DNA of 64,000 nt, from contig NZ_CP047593.1 of NCBI RefSeq assembly GCF_009905215.1, forward strand, positions 3,104,900 to 3,168,899, given 5' to 3'. Below, piece by piece: positions 18,681 to 27,653 of the stretch (the stretch's first letter is position 1; each line of letters opens with the position of its first letter). Under the pieces are notes generated by a model, which made no database searches, was not told the origin of the DNA, and saw only the letters and a list, made by a program, of their open reading frames with translations. Source of the DNA: Tichowtungia aerotolerans (GTDB lineage Bacteria; Verrucomicrobiota; Kiritimatiellia; Kiritimatiellales; Tichowtungiaceae). Both the position numbers and the translations under genes were made by a program.

Positions 18681-19117
18681 TCAATTCGCTGAAGGAATAT
18701 GAATGCCTTCCAACTCGCCGGCACGATAGAGCCGTGTGAGCTTGCGGGCGTCGCGTCGGTCCGTCTTGACCCGATCGACGGACTGCGTCGGGATCTTCGA
18801 CGGCGCAACCACGATGCACTCAACCCCCAGTTTAATAAGACGTCTTGCCAGTACGAACCCTGTCGGTCCCGCCTCGTAGCACAGCGCCATATCCTCCTTC
18901 GCCAGATCATACTTTTTCATGATCCGCCGCAGCACTGCCTCAAACGCTTTCAAATCAGCCGTCGTCTTCCCATACATCTCCGGCGCTTCCGTCCCAGAAA
19001 AGGCTAATGCAAGAACATTTGATGAACCGTTCCTTTTTGGAACTATTTTCTTCGAAAATTATTTATCACTTTGCTTTCAGTTTTGTGCACATCGATTCCT
19101 ATGTATACTCGCTTTAT
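18681..19117 (-). pseudogene. Decayed IS110-family transposase (N-terminal part)
   Basis: Reading the minus strand from 19117, KRVYIGIDVHKTESKV is the IS110 N-terminus with its first catalytic Asp, but the expected start codon is ATA. The frame hits a stop after about 20 codons (NNFRRK-stop) and resumes in a shifted frame as FSGTEAPEMYGK. It continues through YEAGPTGFVLARRLIKLG and VKTDRRDARKLTRLY to a stop at 18681. The C-terminal Tnp_20 half with the serine is missing. Start loss, frameshift and truncation make it a pseudogene. Confidence 0.8.
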
Positions 19118-19671
19118 GGCGTACTCCTTTGGTTTGAATGCATTGTTCGTTCAATGTTGGATAGGCCCTGGCCCGTCCGGGGCAGCCCACGAGACATCAA
19201 CCCATGGAGTACGCCGCCAGTTTAAAAACAAAAGGCCGAAGCTCTCGCTTCTGCCATAAGGTCTGTTGAGCCGGGGTTGCTTGATTGGCGATTATGAGGT
19301 GTTCCGGTCAGCGTGTGACGCATCGATCTTTTATTGCCAGGATTTCATTTGTGTCAGGCTGTGTTTTGTTCTGCGTTAAGTGATTGGTGTTGTATGTGGA
19401 CTGTTGAATCTGCGGTGTTTACGGCGTGGGTAGAGGTGAGGGCGCGAGGTCTTTCTTGATTATTCGTTTGCGTGACCTTGGGTTTTAAGCTGAAAAAATA
19501 TCGATGTTTCTTTTGTTTGTGGGGTTAAGCTGCTGCTTGAGAGCGCTGTTGCTGTTTGTTCGTCGTTCATTCATAAAATTTTAGAGTTTTTATGACGGAG
19601 AAAGAGGTGAGGAAAGATTCACCATTGCCTTCTTGCTTTGTTTTCTCTTGTTGAGGTATTGCTTGTGAACT
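19118..19671. other. Non-coding stretch upstream of secreted-protein genes; possible IS110 end
   Basis: No open frame with coding character is seen. Bases 19118-19260 lie just upstream of the dead IS110 start, where these elements carry their non-coding left end and bridge RNA, so this part may be an IS110 remnant. The rest is T-rich and presumably holds the promoter of the 19672-24750 genes; I could not pick a convincing -35/-10 pair. Confidence 0.4.
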
Positions 19672-20148
19672 GTGAAAAGAGTTTTTGGCCAGACATTGTT
19701 GTTTTTGTTTATTCTTGGATTGCGAGGAGCCGCCGTCCCGACGTTTGGAGATTTAGCGGTACTGTTAGCCAAGGGCTATTTTGGAAATGCAGTTCAGCCG
19801 GATGCGTCTTTAGAAGATTGCGTTGTGTTTTTGAATCGATACGGAATTCATTTCTCCATGTTTGATTTGATGGATCCGCATGCTTTGGTAACAAAAGAGG
19901 ATTTTGCCAGGGCTGTAGGCCAGTCCCGTCTGCTTTTTTCAGGAGAGGCGGTGGTTGAAAACGGGGTAATTAAAAGGCCAAACGGGATAGACAGTTGGGT
20001 TGACTACTGCCTGCTGAATGATGTAGATTTAAATGAACTTTGGAACAGGTTCCTTCTTAAAACAGAGAGGAAATCAGTTCCAGAGGTAGAGAAATTCTTT
20101 AATGGCGCTGTCCGGGACAGCTCTGGCGGAATGATAAGGAAAGGGTGA
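19672..20148 (+). CDS. Secreted protein of unknown function
   Basis: A 158-residue protein starting with GTG; no strong ribosome-binding site is seen (GAGGT about 15 bases upstream). Residues 1-20 form a signal peptide (MKRVFGQTLLFLFILGLRGA). The mature part begins with DLAVLLAKGYFGNAV and contains LEDCVVFLNRYGI, somewhat like a small helical repeat. No known family is recognised. It overlaps or abuts the next gene and heads the segment encoding the beta-barrel, chain-length kinase and export lipoprotein, suggesting a periplasmic accessory role in polysaccharide export. That role is inferred from position only. Confidence 0.65.
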   Translation: MKRVFGQTLLFLFILGLRGAAVPTFGDLAVLLAKGYFGNAVQPDASLEDCVVFLNRYGIHFSMFDLMDPHALVTKEDFARAVGQSRLLFSGEAVVENGVIKRPNGIDSWVDYCLLNDVDLNELWNRFLLKTERKSVPEVEKFFNGAVRDSSGGMIRKG

Positions 20149-20150
20149 TT

Positions 20151-20729
20151 ATGCTTAAGAAAAGAAGTGCCGTTCGTTTGTTGTTGGCTGTCGGATTACT
20201 GACAATATCTTCCGTTCGGGCGGAGTTAGGTCTCCAAAGTATTTTATCATCTGATGGTGTAACCGCCGTAGGAAAGACAGTGAAGTCAGCTGTTGAGTCG
20301 ATATACAGCTCTGTCAATAATCCGTCAGAAATCAAAAGTCAGATTGTTGACATTTTGAATGAAGCTGTTGCGACCGGTGATGAGGGAGCGATTCGCTATA
20401 CAATTGTTGCCGTGATGATGGCTGGCGGCAAAGAAAATCTTGATTTGAGCAAATCGGCAGTTGATGACAGTGATGCGTTTAAGAATTTTCCAGAAGTGAC
20501 TGCTTTTACCGTCTCTGCTGCGGAATCAATGCTTTCTGGTTCTTCCGAGGCAGAAAAAACCACTAAATCTGATGAGTCCAGTGGCGGTCAAAATCTCACA
20601 GGATCTTCTGAAGAGGAAGGTGGTGGTGTGCCGGTAGAAGAGTTAGGCGGTGGCGATGGTCTCAGTCTTTTCGATGATGGAAGTGATGCTGACATTAAAG
20701 ATAAAGATCGGCCGGCAACTCCTCATTAA
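20151..20729 (+). CDS. Small secreted protein with acidic low-complexity tail
   Basis: About 192 residues from ATG 20151; a GTG at 20145 overlapping the upstream stop is the alternative. AAGGAAAGGG precedes both, with better spacing for the ATG. A signal peptide (about 24 residues, ending SSVRA) is followed by a helical region of about 100 residues (VGKTVKSAVESIYSSVNNP, VDILNEAV). The tail is rich in Ser, Gly, Asp and Glu (SSEEEGGG, DDGSDADIKDKD). I do not recognise the family. It is co-oriented with the beta-barrel gene 60 bases downstream. Confidence 0.65.
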   Translation: MLKKRSAVRLLLAVGLLTISSVRAELGLQSILSSDGVTAVGKTVKSAVESIYSSVNNPSEIKSQIVDILNEAVATGDEGAIRYTIVAVMMAGGKENLDLSKSAVDDSDAFKNFPEVTAFTVSAAESMLSGSSEAEKTTKSDESSGGQNLTGSSEEEGGGVPVEELGGGDGLSLFDDGSDADIKDKDRPATPH

Positions 20730-20789
20730 TAACAAATGGTTCAGTGTCAGTTTGATTTCTATCGATAACCCTTACTTTTGGAAGCTAGT

Positions 20790-21938
20790 ATGAAAAAACA
20801 ACAACTACTCATTCCCGTTCTGATCGGTCTTGTTACCGGGCAGGTTTTCGCAGAAGGTGATCGTCCTTTCTCTGTGGTCAATACTCTTCGAGTTGGTTAT
20901 AGCGATAACATTGACCGAAGCAGTGATGATAAAGACGGGTCTGCCTTTATCCGGGACATGGTGGATTTGTCATTTAGAGCAGCATTGTCAGACCGAACCG
21001 ATCTGATTTTTAAATCACGATTTGATTATCGTTCAGATAAAGATGAGGATAATCTTTATCCGAGTCTTTATGCCGTCTTAACACATTCTGTTTCCCAGCG
21101 GATGTTGCTCCAGCTTTCTGACAAATTCAAAAGTGGTGAAATGACCAGTCGGTATGGCGATGGACGATTTGATTACTTTGAGAATACCGCGTCTCTTGTT
21201 TCGAGCTATATCATGACGCCCAAAGACAGTCTGAGTGTTCCTGTCAGCTACACAATAGAGCGTCATGACAATGAGATTAAAGAAGAAGATACTGATATCA
21301 TTGTTGCCGGAGTCAACTGGAAACGTGAGCTCAGCCCTCAAAGAACCTGGGCAGCATTGAATGTAAATCAGATTTTGGTCGACTATACTGAACGTGATTC
21401 TTCTTTTGAGTCGACTCGTTTAACAGCGGAGATTTCTCACACTTTTAACCCGGAGTGGCAGGGAAATCTTGAAGCGGGTCTGTCTTTTGATGAGTCTGAC
21501 CGAGGAGGGCTTAGGGGGGATTCTAAAGGTGAAAGTCCGTATCTGCGTGCTGGGTTGGCATATACTCCTTCGCCGAGAACACGTCTGACCGGTGATTTTA
21601 CGCATCAATACAAAGAATCTGACAATAGCGGTTATTCTGCTGAGACATCGTCGGAGATTCGGTTAGGAGCTCAACATGATTTCACTGCAAAAATCATGGG
21701 TAAAGTGACGGCTCGTTTTGAAAAGATGGACTATGATGCCGGTGATACTGAAGATCCTGTGCCTGTAGAAGAGGATGAAACGATTGATCGGTTTGATTTC
21801 GATATTCGTTTCCACTATAAGTTGAACCGAATTAATTTCCTGGAATTGGGCTACCGGTATACTGAAAAAACCTATGATACAGCAGACACTGACTGGGACG
21901 AGAATATGGTGGATGTTGGCTGGCGGGTTGAGCTCTAA
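20790..21938 (+). CDS. Outer-membrane beta-barrel protein of the exopolysaccharide system
   Basis: About 382 residues with a signal peptide ending QVFA-EG. The mature part has alternating hydrophobic/polar strands and many aromatic-ended segments (LELGYRYTEKTYD, VDVGWRVEL at the C-terminus), as expected of an outer-membrane barrel. It resembles the BBP2_2/PEP-CTERM-system barrel proteins found beside Wzz-kinases, which may form the outer-membrane exit for the polymer. The ATG at 20790 is chosen because TGGAAG precedes it; the TTG at 20778 would lengthen the signal peptide needlessly. A hairpin terminator follows the stop. Confidence 0.72.
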   Translation: MKKQQLLIPVLIGLVTGQVFAEGDRPFSVVNTLRVGYSDNIDRSSDDKDGSAFIRDMVDLSFRAALSDRTDLIFKSRFDYRSDKDEDNLYPSLYAVLTHSVSQRMLLQLSDKFKSGEMTSRYGDGRFDYFENTASLVSSYIMTPKDSLSVPVSYTIERHDNEIKEEDTDIIVAGVNWKRELSPQRTWAALNVNQILVDYTERDSSFESTRLTAEISHTFNPEWQGNLEAGLSFDESDRGGLRGDSKGESPYLRAGLAYTPSPRTRLTGDFTHQYKESDNSGYSAETSSEIRLGAQHDFTAKIMGKVTARFEKMDYDAGDTEDPVPVEEDETIDRFDFDIRFHYKLNRINFLELGYRYTEKTYDTADTDWDENMVDVGWRVEL

Positions 21939-21969
21939 GCATGATGTTTCATGCTTATTTTGTGAACTA

Positions 21970-21994
21970 ATGGTGAGGCTTTTTGCCTCACCAT
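21970..21994 (+). terminator. Rho-independent terminator/attenuator hairpin
   Basis: A perfect 10-bp stem (ATGGTGAGGC/GCCTCACCAT) with a T5 loop, followed by a T-containing stretch. A smaller hairpin around GCATGA/TCATGC lies just upstream. It separates the barrel gene from the kinase gene, so the two may be expressed at different levels. Confidence 0.7.
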
Positions 21995-22019
21995 CGTTAT
22001 TTAATAAGGGAATTTTTAG

Positions 22020-24140
22020 ATGAACGAGAACCAAAGCAAAGAGACTACACTTCATTTTCTGGACTACTGGCGTGTTATTCGTTCTCGTAAGGAAATCGTT
22101 CTTGCGGTTCTTTTCCTCGTGGTAATTACCGGCACTGTATATACGTTCACATTGCCTAAAATTTATGCTGCAGAAGCCAGGATTGAAGTAAACAATGATA
22201 ATGTGAATCTGGACCCATTCAGTTACTCTCCGATGGATGGGTCAAGATATGATCCTTATTTTCTGAGAACCCAGTATGAAATCATAAAATCAAAACCGAT
22301 CTTATATGAGGTGATCAACCGATTGAATCTTCAGGAGGCCTGGGGAAAAGATGGCCAGAATGTTCCCAAAGAAAAAGCATATAAGATTCTCTTTTCCAGT
22401 TTGGATGTCGCCCAGTCTCGCGATACCAGTTTGATAGCTCTTCGTGCAAGACGTCAGGATCCCAGAGAGGCAATGAGAATTGCTAATACACTTGCGGATG
22501 TTTATCGGGATCAACGATTGGATCTTAAATATAAAGAAATGACGCGTTCGATAGATGCATTGCGTCGTGAATTGGAAAATCAGCAGGAAAAAGTTGATAC
22601 TGCGGAGCAGCAGGTGGAAGAGCTTCGCGAAAAACTAGGCATTACAGTGTTGTCTGAAGGGGTCGATGGTGGTTCGGCCAGCATTGAAAAATTACGCTTG
22701 CAGCAATTGGAGGGTGATCGCGTTTCTGCTCGAGTGGATATGTTGGTCCAGAAAGCCCGTTATGAGCAGTTAGAGGCGATGAGTAATGATGACCTGCTGA
22801 CTGCTTCTGCATATTTGGCTTCAGATCCTTTTGTAGAGTCTATGCGGACGGAAATCAAGAATCTGGATGTTCAACTGAGTTCGTTATTGGAGAATTATGG
22901 AGTAAATCATCCAGAGGTAAAGCAGGCAAAAGCTGCCAGAGATGAGCTGATGGGAAAGCTGGCTCAGGCCCTGGATGGAATTAAAAAAGGAGTAAAGGCG
23001 CAGTACGTCATCTCGAAGTCCAAGTTTGATGCTTTGGAGGAAGAGTTGCGTGGTGCTCAAAGTGAAGACCGGCAGTCTCAGCGTGAGAAACTTCTTCCAT
23101 TTAATAAGGCTCAGCGAGAGCTGGATCTCCAGCGATCTTTGTTGGATGCGCTTAAGGCTCGTCTTGCTCAAGAGGGAATCACTCTGAAGGTTCCTCGTAC
23201 TCCGGTTGAGATTGTTGATGCCGCGGAGGAATCCAATCGTCCAGTCAGTCCGAATTTGTTTCTCAATATGCTGTTGAGTATTTTTGTCGGGCTGGGGGCT
23301 GGTGTAGGTCTGGCATATTTTATTGAGTACCTTGATACATCAATTAAGACCGCTGATGATGTGGAACGTTGGGTTGACCTTCCGGTGCTTGGGTTGATTC
23401 CGCAAAAAGTTCGCCCTCTGATTGAAGAAGGTCCAGATAGTGATCATGCTGAAGGATATCGGGTTCTCAGAACCAATATGTCTTTTACAGATGCAGGCGG
23501 ACCGACCAAAGGTGCGTTTGCTGTTCTTAGTGGGGGTGCAGGGGAAGGAAAATCAACAACAGCCTTTAATTTAGCCTATGTTTGCGCTCAGCAGGGTGAA
23601 AAGGTGCTGTTGGTTGATGCCGACCTTCGCCGCCCGGTTCAGCACACGATTCTGGGGGTTTCCAACCGGTTTGGATTAACAAATGTTTTACTCCGAGATG
23701 TTCCTGTTGAAGAGACGATTAAAACAACAAGTGTGCCAAACCTTCACTTCCTTCCCAGTGGGCGTTTGCCAAGGACGTCCTTGGGGGTGCTCGATCCCAA
23801 GCGAATTGGTGAGCTGGTCAGCAGTCTGAAGTCAAAATATGATGTTGTGATTTTTGACACTCCGCCGTTGGTTGGTATTAGTGATTCAGCTGTGATTGCG
23901 AAAGAAGTCGATGGAATTATTATGGTTGTTCAATACCGCAAATATCCTCGTGATATGATTATTCGTGCGAAACAGATGCTTGATACTCTCGGCGTTGAGC
24001 AGGTGGGAGTGGTCTTGAATAACATCAATATTATGCGTGATGATTATTACTATTATTATCATTCATATTATTCGAATTATTATTATTACCGCTCGGACGA
24101 GTCATTGCCTGCAGGTTCTCCTGAGCATTCCGAATCCTAA
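22020..24140 (+). CDS. Polysaccharide chain-length regulator fused to BY-type tyrosine kinase
   Basis: A 706-residue Wzz/GumC-BY-kinase fusion that controls exopolysaccharide chain length and export. A Wzz domain with the first membrane helix (residues about 29-49) is followed by a long periplasmic coiled coil, and a second helix lies near residues 417-440. The cytoplasmic kinase has Walker A GGAGEGKSTT (Lys about 511), Walker A' VLLVDADLRRP and Walker B VVIFDTPPL. The C-terminus carries a striking tyrosine cluster (about residues 674-691, including YYYYYHSYYSNYYYY), the autophosphorylation tail. A clear Wza-like partner follows 19 bases downstream. Confidence 0.93.
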   Translation: MNENQSKETTLHFLDYWRVIRSRKEIVLAVLFLVVITGTVYTFTLPKIYAAEARIEVNNDNVNLDPFSYSPMDGSRYDPYFLRTQYEIIKSKPILYEVINRLNLQEAWGKDGQNVPKEKAYKILFSSLDVAQSRDTSLIALRARRQDPREAMRIANTLADVYRDQRLDLKYKEMTRSIDALRRELENQQEKVDTAEQQVEELREKLGITVLSEGVDGGSASIEKLRLQQLEGDRVSARVDMLVQKARYEQLEAMSNDDLLTASAYLASDPFVESMRTEIKNLDVQLSSLLENYGVNHPEVKQAKAARDELMGKLAQALDGIKKGVKAQYVISKSKFDALEEELRGAQSEDRQSQREKLLPFNKAQRELDLQRSLLDALKARLAQEGITLKVPRTPVEIVDAAEESNRPVSPNLFLNMLLSIFVGLGAGVGLAYFIEYLDTSIKTADDVERWVDLPVLGLIPQKVRPLIEEGPDSDHAEGYRVLRTNMSFTDAGGPTKGAFAVLSGGAGEGKSTTAFNLAYVCAQQGEKVLLVDADLRRPVQHTILGVSNRFGLTNVLLRDVPVEETIKTTSVPNLHFLPSGRLPRTSLGVLDPKRIGELVSSLKSKYDVVIFDTPPLVGISDSAVIAKEVDGIIMVVQYRKYPRDMIIRAKQMLDTLGVEQVGVVLNNINIMRDDYYYYYHSYYSNYYYYRSDESLPAGSPEHSES

Positions 24141-24159
24141 TTTAGTTCAAGGAGAGTTA

Positions 24160-24750
24160 ATGAGAAAAGTCGGTGTTTTTATCGTTTTGCTGTGTATTAG
24201 TGCTATTACTGGCTGTGTTGGTCCGGTTTCGGTTGACGTGCCTGTTGAAGCGCCTGTTGAGGGGGTCGTTGGGCTCTATAATTTAAATCCTCTTGATCCT
24301 CTGTATATTTCTTTCCTGGGAATTCCAGAGGAGAAAGCCATCGAGACGGTGATTGATGAGTATGGACAGATTACGTTGCCTTATATTGAAGAACCGGTGC
24401 AGGCTTCCGGGCGCACAATTTCAGAATTGGAGCGTGAGGTGCAGCGTATTTATATTGATGGTGGAATTTACCGGAATATCACCGTGAATATTCAAACTTC
24501 TGCAAAATCATACTACATGGAGGGGGAGGTTGCTCGCCCTCAGGAATATCCTCTGAGTCGCCGGATTACTCTCTTACAGGCGATTGCTGCTGCTGGCGGT
24601 TATACAGAATATGCGGATAAAAAAGATGTTCTGATTACTCGGAATGGCGAAATTATCAAGGTGAACGCCAAGGAGCTTGAGAAAAATCCGGAAAGGGACA
24701 TTCCCATTGAGGCCGGAGACCGGATTAAAGTGGATCGTTCGTTTTATTAA
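24160..24750 (+). CDS. Wza-like polysaccharide export lipoprotein
   Basis: About 196 residues. The signal peptide ends in a lipobox (SAITGC), so the protein is lipid-anchored. Residues about 45-130 match the Poly_export domain (LDPLYISFLGIPEEKAI, YGQITLPYIEEP), and a SLBB-type domain follows (YYMEGEVARPQEYPL, LLQAIAAAGGYTEYA). AAGGAGAG precedes the ATG at 24160; the longer frame from 24037 only translates the kinase's tyrosine-tail codons out of frame. It lacks Wza's C-terminal amphipathic helix, so the barrel protein at 20790 may supply the outer-membrane pore. Confidence 0.9.
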   Translation: MRKVGVFIVLLCISAITGCVGPVSVDVPVEAPVEGVVGLYNLNPLDPLYISFLGIPEEKAIETVIDEYGQITLPYIEEPVQASGRTISELEREVQRIYIDGGIYRNITVNIQTSAKSYYMEGEVARPQEYPLSRRITLLQAIAAAGGYTEYADKKDVLITRNGEIIKVNAKELEKNPERDIPIEAGDRIKVDRSFY

Positions 24751-24767
24751 TGTTTAGGTTGGTCTGG

Positions 24768-24796
24768 AGGCGTTAGATGTTCTAACGCCTTATTTT
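24768..24796 (+). terminator. Rho-independent terminator
   Basis: A 10-bp stem AGGCGTTAGA/TCTAACGCCT with a TGT loop is followed by TATTTTT. It ends the export operon and sits against the 3' end of the convergent DciA-like gene, so it may work in both directions. Confidence 0.85.
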
Positions 24797-25203
24797 TAAC
24801 TTCTTCGGTATCTTTTTGTTTGAAGCGATGGGTCCAGCTTGAAACGGATATTATGAATTTCCGGCAGGGACCGAACCTGATTGATCTTTTTCAGAATGGG
24901 TTGCAATGGCAGGCGGCGAACTTCTGTGAGCCAGCCCGGATGGTCAACGTTTACAATAAGGGTTGCGTTCTGTATTCCCTCAGGTGAGGTATGCTTGGCA
25001 ATCTGACTTCCGGCAGCAATGCGCCAGTATTCTTCCATTTTTTCAGGAAGCAGGTCTTGTGGCTCTTCTTCTTTAAGAATGTCCGATAAAATCGATTCTA
25101 TTTGGCGTTCTTTTCTGTTTTTGGATGGCGGGAACGGATCAGAAATGTGAAATCTTTCCCGCATAAGAAGCCATTTGGCATGCACTTTTTTCTGATTCTT
25201 CAT
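24796..25203 (-). CDS. DUF721/DciA-like protein
   Basis: A 135-residue protein. The C-terminal two thirds contains WRIAAGSQIAKHTSPEGI and LIVNVDHPGWLTEVRRL, the recurring pattern of DUF721/DciA, a family linked to loading of the replicative helicase. The N-terminal 40 residues are basic. No good ribosome-binding site is seen before ATG 25203, so the start is uncertain. It is divergently oriented to the CNNM pair, with 64 bases between them. Confidence 0.72.
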   Translation of the reverse strand: MKNQKKVHAKWLLMRERFHISDPFPPSKNRKERQIESILSDILKEEEPQDLLPEKMEEYWRIAAGSQIAKHTSPEGIQNATLIVNVDHPGWLTEVRRLPLQPILKKINQVRSLPEIHNIRFKLDPSLQTKRYRRS

Positions 25204-25267
25204 TATTTTATGTTCTGTCAGTGGCCTTTTTTGCAGGATCGTCTACAATCTCTGCATATTCAGAACA

Positions 25268-26545
25268 ATGCCGAGCATGATAGATTTTCTCCAGCAAAAT
25301 ATGATATTCGCGGTGTCGATGACTGTGTTGTTGCTGTGCTCTGCTTTATTTTCAGGCACAGAGACAGCTCTTTTTTCTCTTACTCCTGAAAATGCTCGTC
25401 GTTTAAGTTCGCATCGCCAGGCGGGATACTTAGTTGAAATTCTTCGTCGGAATCCATCGGACCTGCTGTCAGCCATTCTTTTTGGGAATCTAATCGTAAA
25501 TATTCTTTTCTTTTGTACAGGAGCAGCCGCGGCTGGACAATGGGGTGGCCAGCATGGAGCTTGGGGAGAAGCGGTTGGTGGTGTTGTCGTTTTGCTTCTG
25601 GTCATTTTTTTAGGAGAAATTGTTCCCAAAGCGATCGGAGTGAGCCATCCGATAATGATTTTAGGCGTAACGGGAGCTTTCCTTGTGGCGTGGTTTAAGG
25701 TCAGTCGACCGTTTCGCATACTCATTGATCGTATTTTGCGCCTGTTTCGATTGGGAGGGGCTCTGCCTGTTGCAGAAGCCGGGCTGACAACCGAAGAATT
25801 TAAAGAATTATTGGATGCAGTTAGACATGAACCAGGTTTTGGTGTGCGTGAAAAGGTGATCCTGGAGGACATCGTGAACCTGCCGGATATCCGAGTTCGT
25901 GAAATTATGATTCCTAGAGTTCAGCTGTTCAGTAAGGATGAGTCCTCGTCTAAAGAGGAAATTCTCAGGGAAGCAAGATCCGGTGAGTACAGTCACGTTT
26001 TTGTGTATAAGGATCAGGATGATGATTTGCTTGGGTATGTGAAAATTCGGGAGCTGTATTTTTGCCAGGATCAAAAAGGCTTGGAAGCTTTGATTCACCC
26101 GTTGATGTTTGTTCCTGAAACCAAACGTGCAGACCAGCTGCTGAAAGAAATGCTGGATGGAGGATGGCCACTGGCTGCTGTCGTTGATGAGTATGGAGGG
26201 TTGGCAGGTATGTTGACCTTGGAGGATCTGTTTGCAGAGGTGGTCGGAGATTTCGAGCCGGCCGATGATGCTGTTTTACAATTAGATAGAAATACCTACA
26301 GACTGGATGGGCAGCTTCCGATTCGGGCATGGAAAGAATTATTAACCGGGATTCTTCCCGGACAGGATGTTCAGGCCTTGGCCTTTGATACTCTGGGAGG
26401 CTTTGTTATTTCTCTGCTGGGTCGGATGCCCCGGTGTGGTGATGTCGTTTTTGTGAGAAACCTTAGGTTGACTGTTGAGACGATGCAGCATCGGCGAATA
26501 CAGACCGTCCTGCTGCATTTGAATCCACCGGAGGCATTGGAATGA
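25268..26545 (+). CDS. CNNM/CorC-family transporter-type protein (DUF21, CBS pair, CorC_HlyC)
   Basis: A 425-residue membrane protein. The DUF21 domain occupies about residues 1-180 with four hydrophobic segments and the ALFSGTETALFSL motif. A CBS pair follows (VREIMIPRVQL near 210 and AAVVDEYGGLAGMLTLEDLF near 300), then a C-terminal CorC_HlyC domain (about 340-420). Family members are linked to magnesium or cobalt efflux. The start could be ATG 25268 or 25277; neither has a strong ribosome-binding site. It overlaps the next, related gene by 4 bases. Confidence 0.88.
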   Translation: MPSMIDFLQQNMIFAVSMTVLLLCSALFSGTETALFSLTPENARRLSSHRQAGYLVEILRRNPSDLLSAILFGNLIVNILFFCTGAAAAGQWGGQHGAWGEAVGGVVVLLLVIFLGEIVPKAIGVSHPIMILGVTGAFLVAWFKVSRPFRILIDRILRLFRLGGALPVAEAGLTTEEFKELLDAVRHEPGFGVREKVILEDIVNLPDIRVREIMIPRVQLFSKDESSSKEEILREARSGEYSHVFVYKDQDDDLLGYVKIRELYFCQDQKGLEALIHPLMFVPETKRADQLLKEMLDGGWPLAAVVDEYGGLAGMLTLEDLFAEVVGDFEPADDAVLQLDRNTYRLDGQLPIRAWKELLTGILPGQDVQALAFDTLGGFVISLLGRMPRCGDVVFVRNLRLTVETMQHRRIQTVLLHLNPPEALE

Positions 26546-27549
26546 GTGGGTGGATTGTTTCAATATGCATGCTTGTGTTGTATCTTGCTGGGTCTGCATT
26601 TTTCTCTGGTGTGGAGACCGGAGGTTATCTTCTGAATCGCCTTCGTCTGCGTCGCCGGGTTCGTTTGGGAGATAAAAGTGCAAAACGACTGCATCATGGA
26701 CTGAGTGATGCCCATCGTTTTATTTTTACCGTATTAATCGGAAACAATCTGGCTATTTATCTTTTATCTCGCGATGTGACCCGACTTTACTCAGATCGCG
26801 GGGGGATGGATGAGGGCCTTCTGTTCGGAGTTCTTCCTTGGAATGCAGAGACGGCAGCCACGTTGACGCTGTTGTTGCCTCTTTTTATTTTCGGTGAATT
26901 GTTGCCGAAGAATTGGTTTCATCGCCATGCTGATACGTTGATGTACCGTTGCTCTTGGTTATTGCTGTTTTTTGAAAAGGTGTTTTTTCCCCTGACTGTT
27001 TTGCTGAAGCGGTTGTCTGCATTGGTGAGTGGCCGTGATTCAGACCAGCAGATATTTAGCGGAGTTTCGTTATCGTTGCAGGGGTTGCAGGAATATTTTA
27101 GAGGCGAATCCTGTAATGATTTACTCAGCTCTCATCAGCATGGAATGATCAACAATCTGGTTTCTCTGCGGAGGATTCCTGTACGCAATCTAATGATACC
27201 TGTTTCTCAGATTGTTTGTCAGTCAGATCAGGTTTCTGTCGCAGAAATTCTGGAAGTTATGAGGGAACGGGATTGCGAGCAGGTGGTTTTATATAGGGGG
27301 GGAGTTCGGCAGGTGGTTGGTTATGTGACCATTTTCGATCTGATGGCGCCGGAAGTTAATTCTTTGGAGCCGGTTGCTTCTCATGTGAGAAAGATGGTGC
27401 GGTTTGCGTCTACTCTTCCTGCAAACCGGGCTTTGCGTCGGTTGCGGCAGGCTCCCGGAACTCCGGCTGTGATTCTGGATCGTTCTTCAAAAGCAGTTGG
27501 AGTGCTTCACTTGAAGGATCTTGCGGCGTATATCGTTTCTGAAGCCTGA
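26542..27549 (+). CDS. CNNM-family protein, second copy (DUF21 and CBS)
   Basis: A 335-residue paralogue of the preceding gene. SAFFSGVETGGYLLNRLRLR is the DUF21 signature, and VRNLMIPVSQIVCQS starts a CBS pair ending near VGVLHLKDLAAYIV. It lacks the C-terminal CorC_HlyC domain of its neighbour. The 4-base ATGA overlap implies coupled translation. The pairing suggests a two-subunit assembly, which is an inference. Confidence 0.83.
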   Translation: MSGWIVSICMLVLYLAGSAFFSGVETGGYLLNRLRLRRRVRLGDKSAKRLHHGLSDAHRFIFTVLIGNNLAIYLLSRDVTRLYSDRGGMDEGLLFGVLPWNAETAATLTLLLPLFIFGELLPKNWFHRHADTLMYRCSWLLLFFEKVFFPLTVLLKRLSALVSGRDSDQQIFSGVSLSLQGLQEYFRGESCNDLLSSHQHGMINNLVSLRRIPVRNLMIPVSQIVCQSDQVSVAEILEVMRERDCEQVVLYRGGVRQVVGYVTIFDLMAPEVNSLEPVASHVRKMVRFASTLPANRALRRLRQAPGTPAVILDRSSKAVGVLHLKDLAAYIVSEA

Positions 27550-27653
27550 AAAATCGGTCGTGATGCAGAGAGGTATTGCGGTCATCTGAATGGATTGCTA
27601 TATTTAGCGGTTTTGAGGGGTTTGTAGCCCTGTATATTGTATTTCGGGGAAAA

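Noticed and set aside
24037-24159. N-terminal extension of the Wza-like gene (Ile-rich)
   Set aside because: It is the out-of-frame reading of the kinase's tyrosine tail; the lipobox signal peptide and AAGGAG place the start at 24160.
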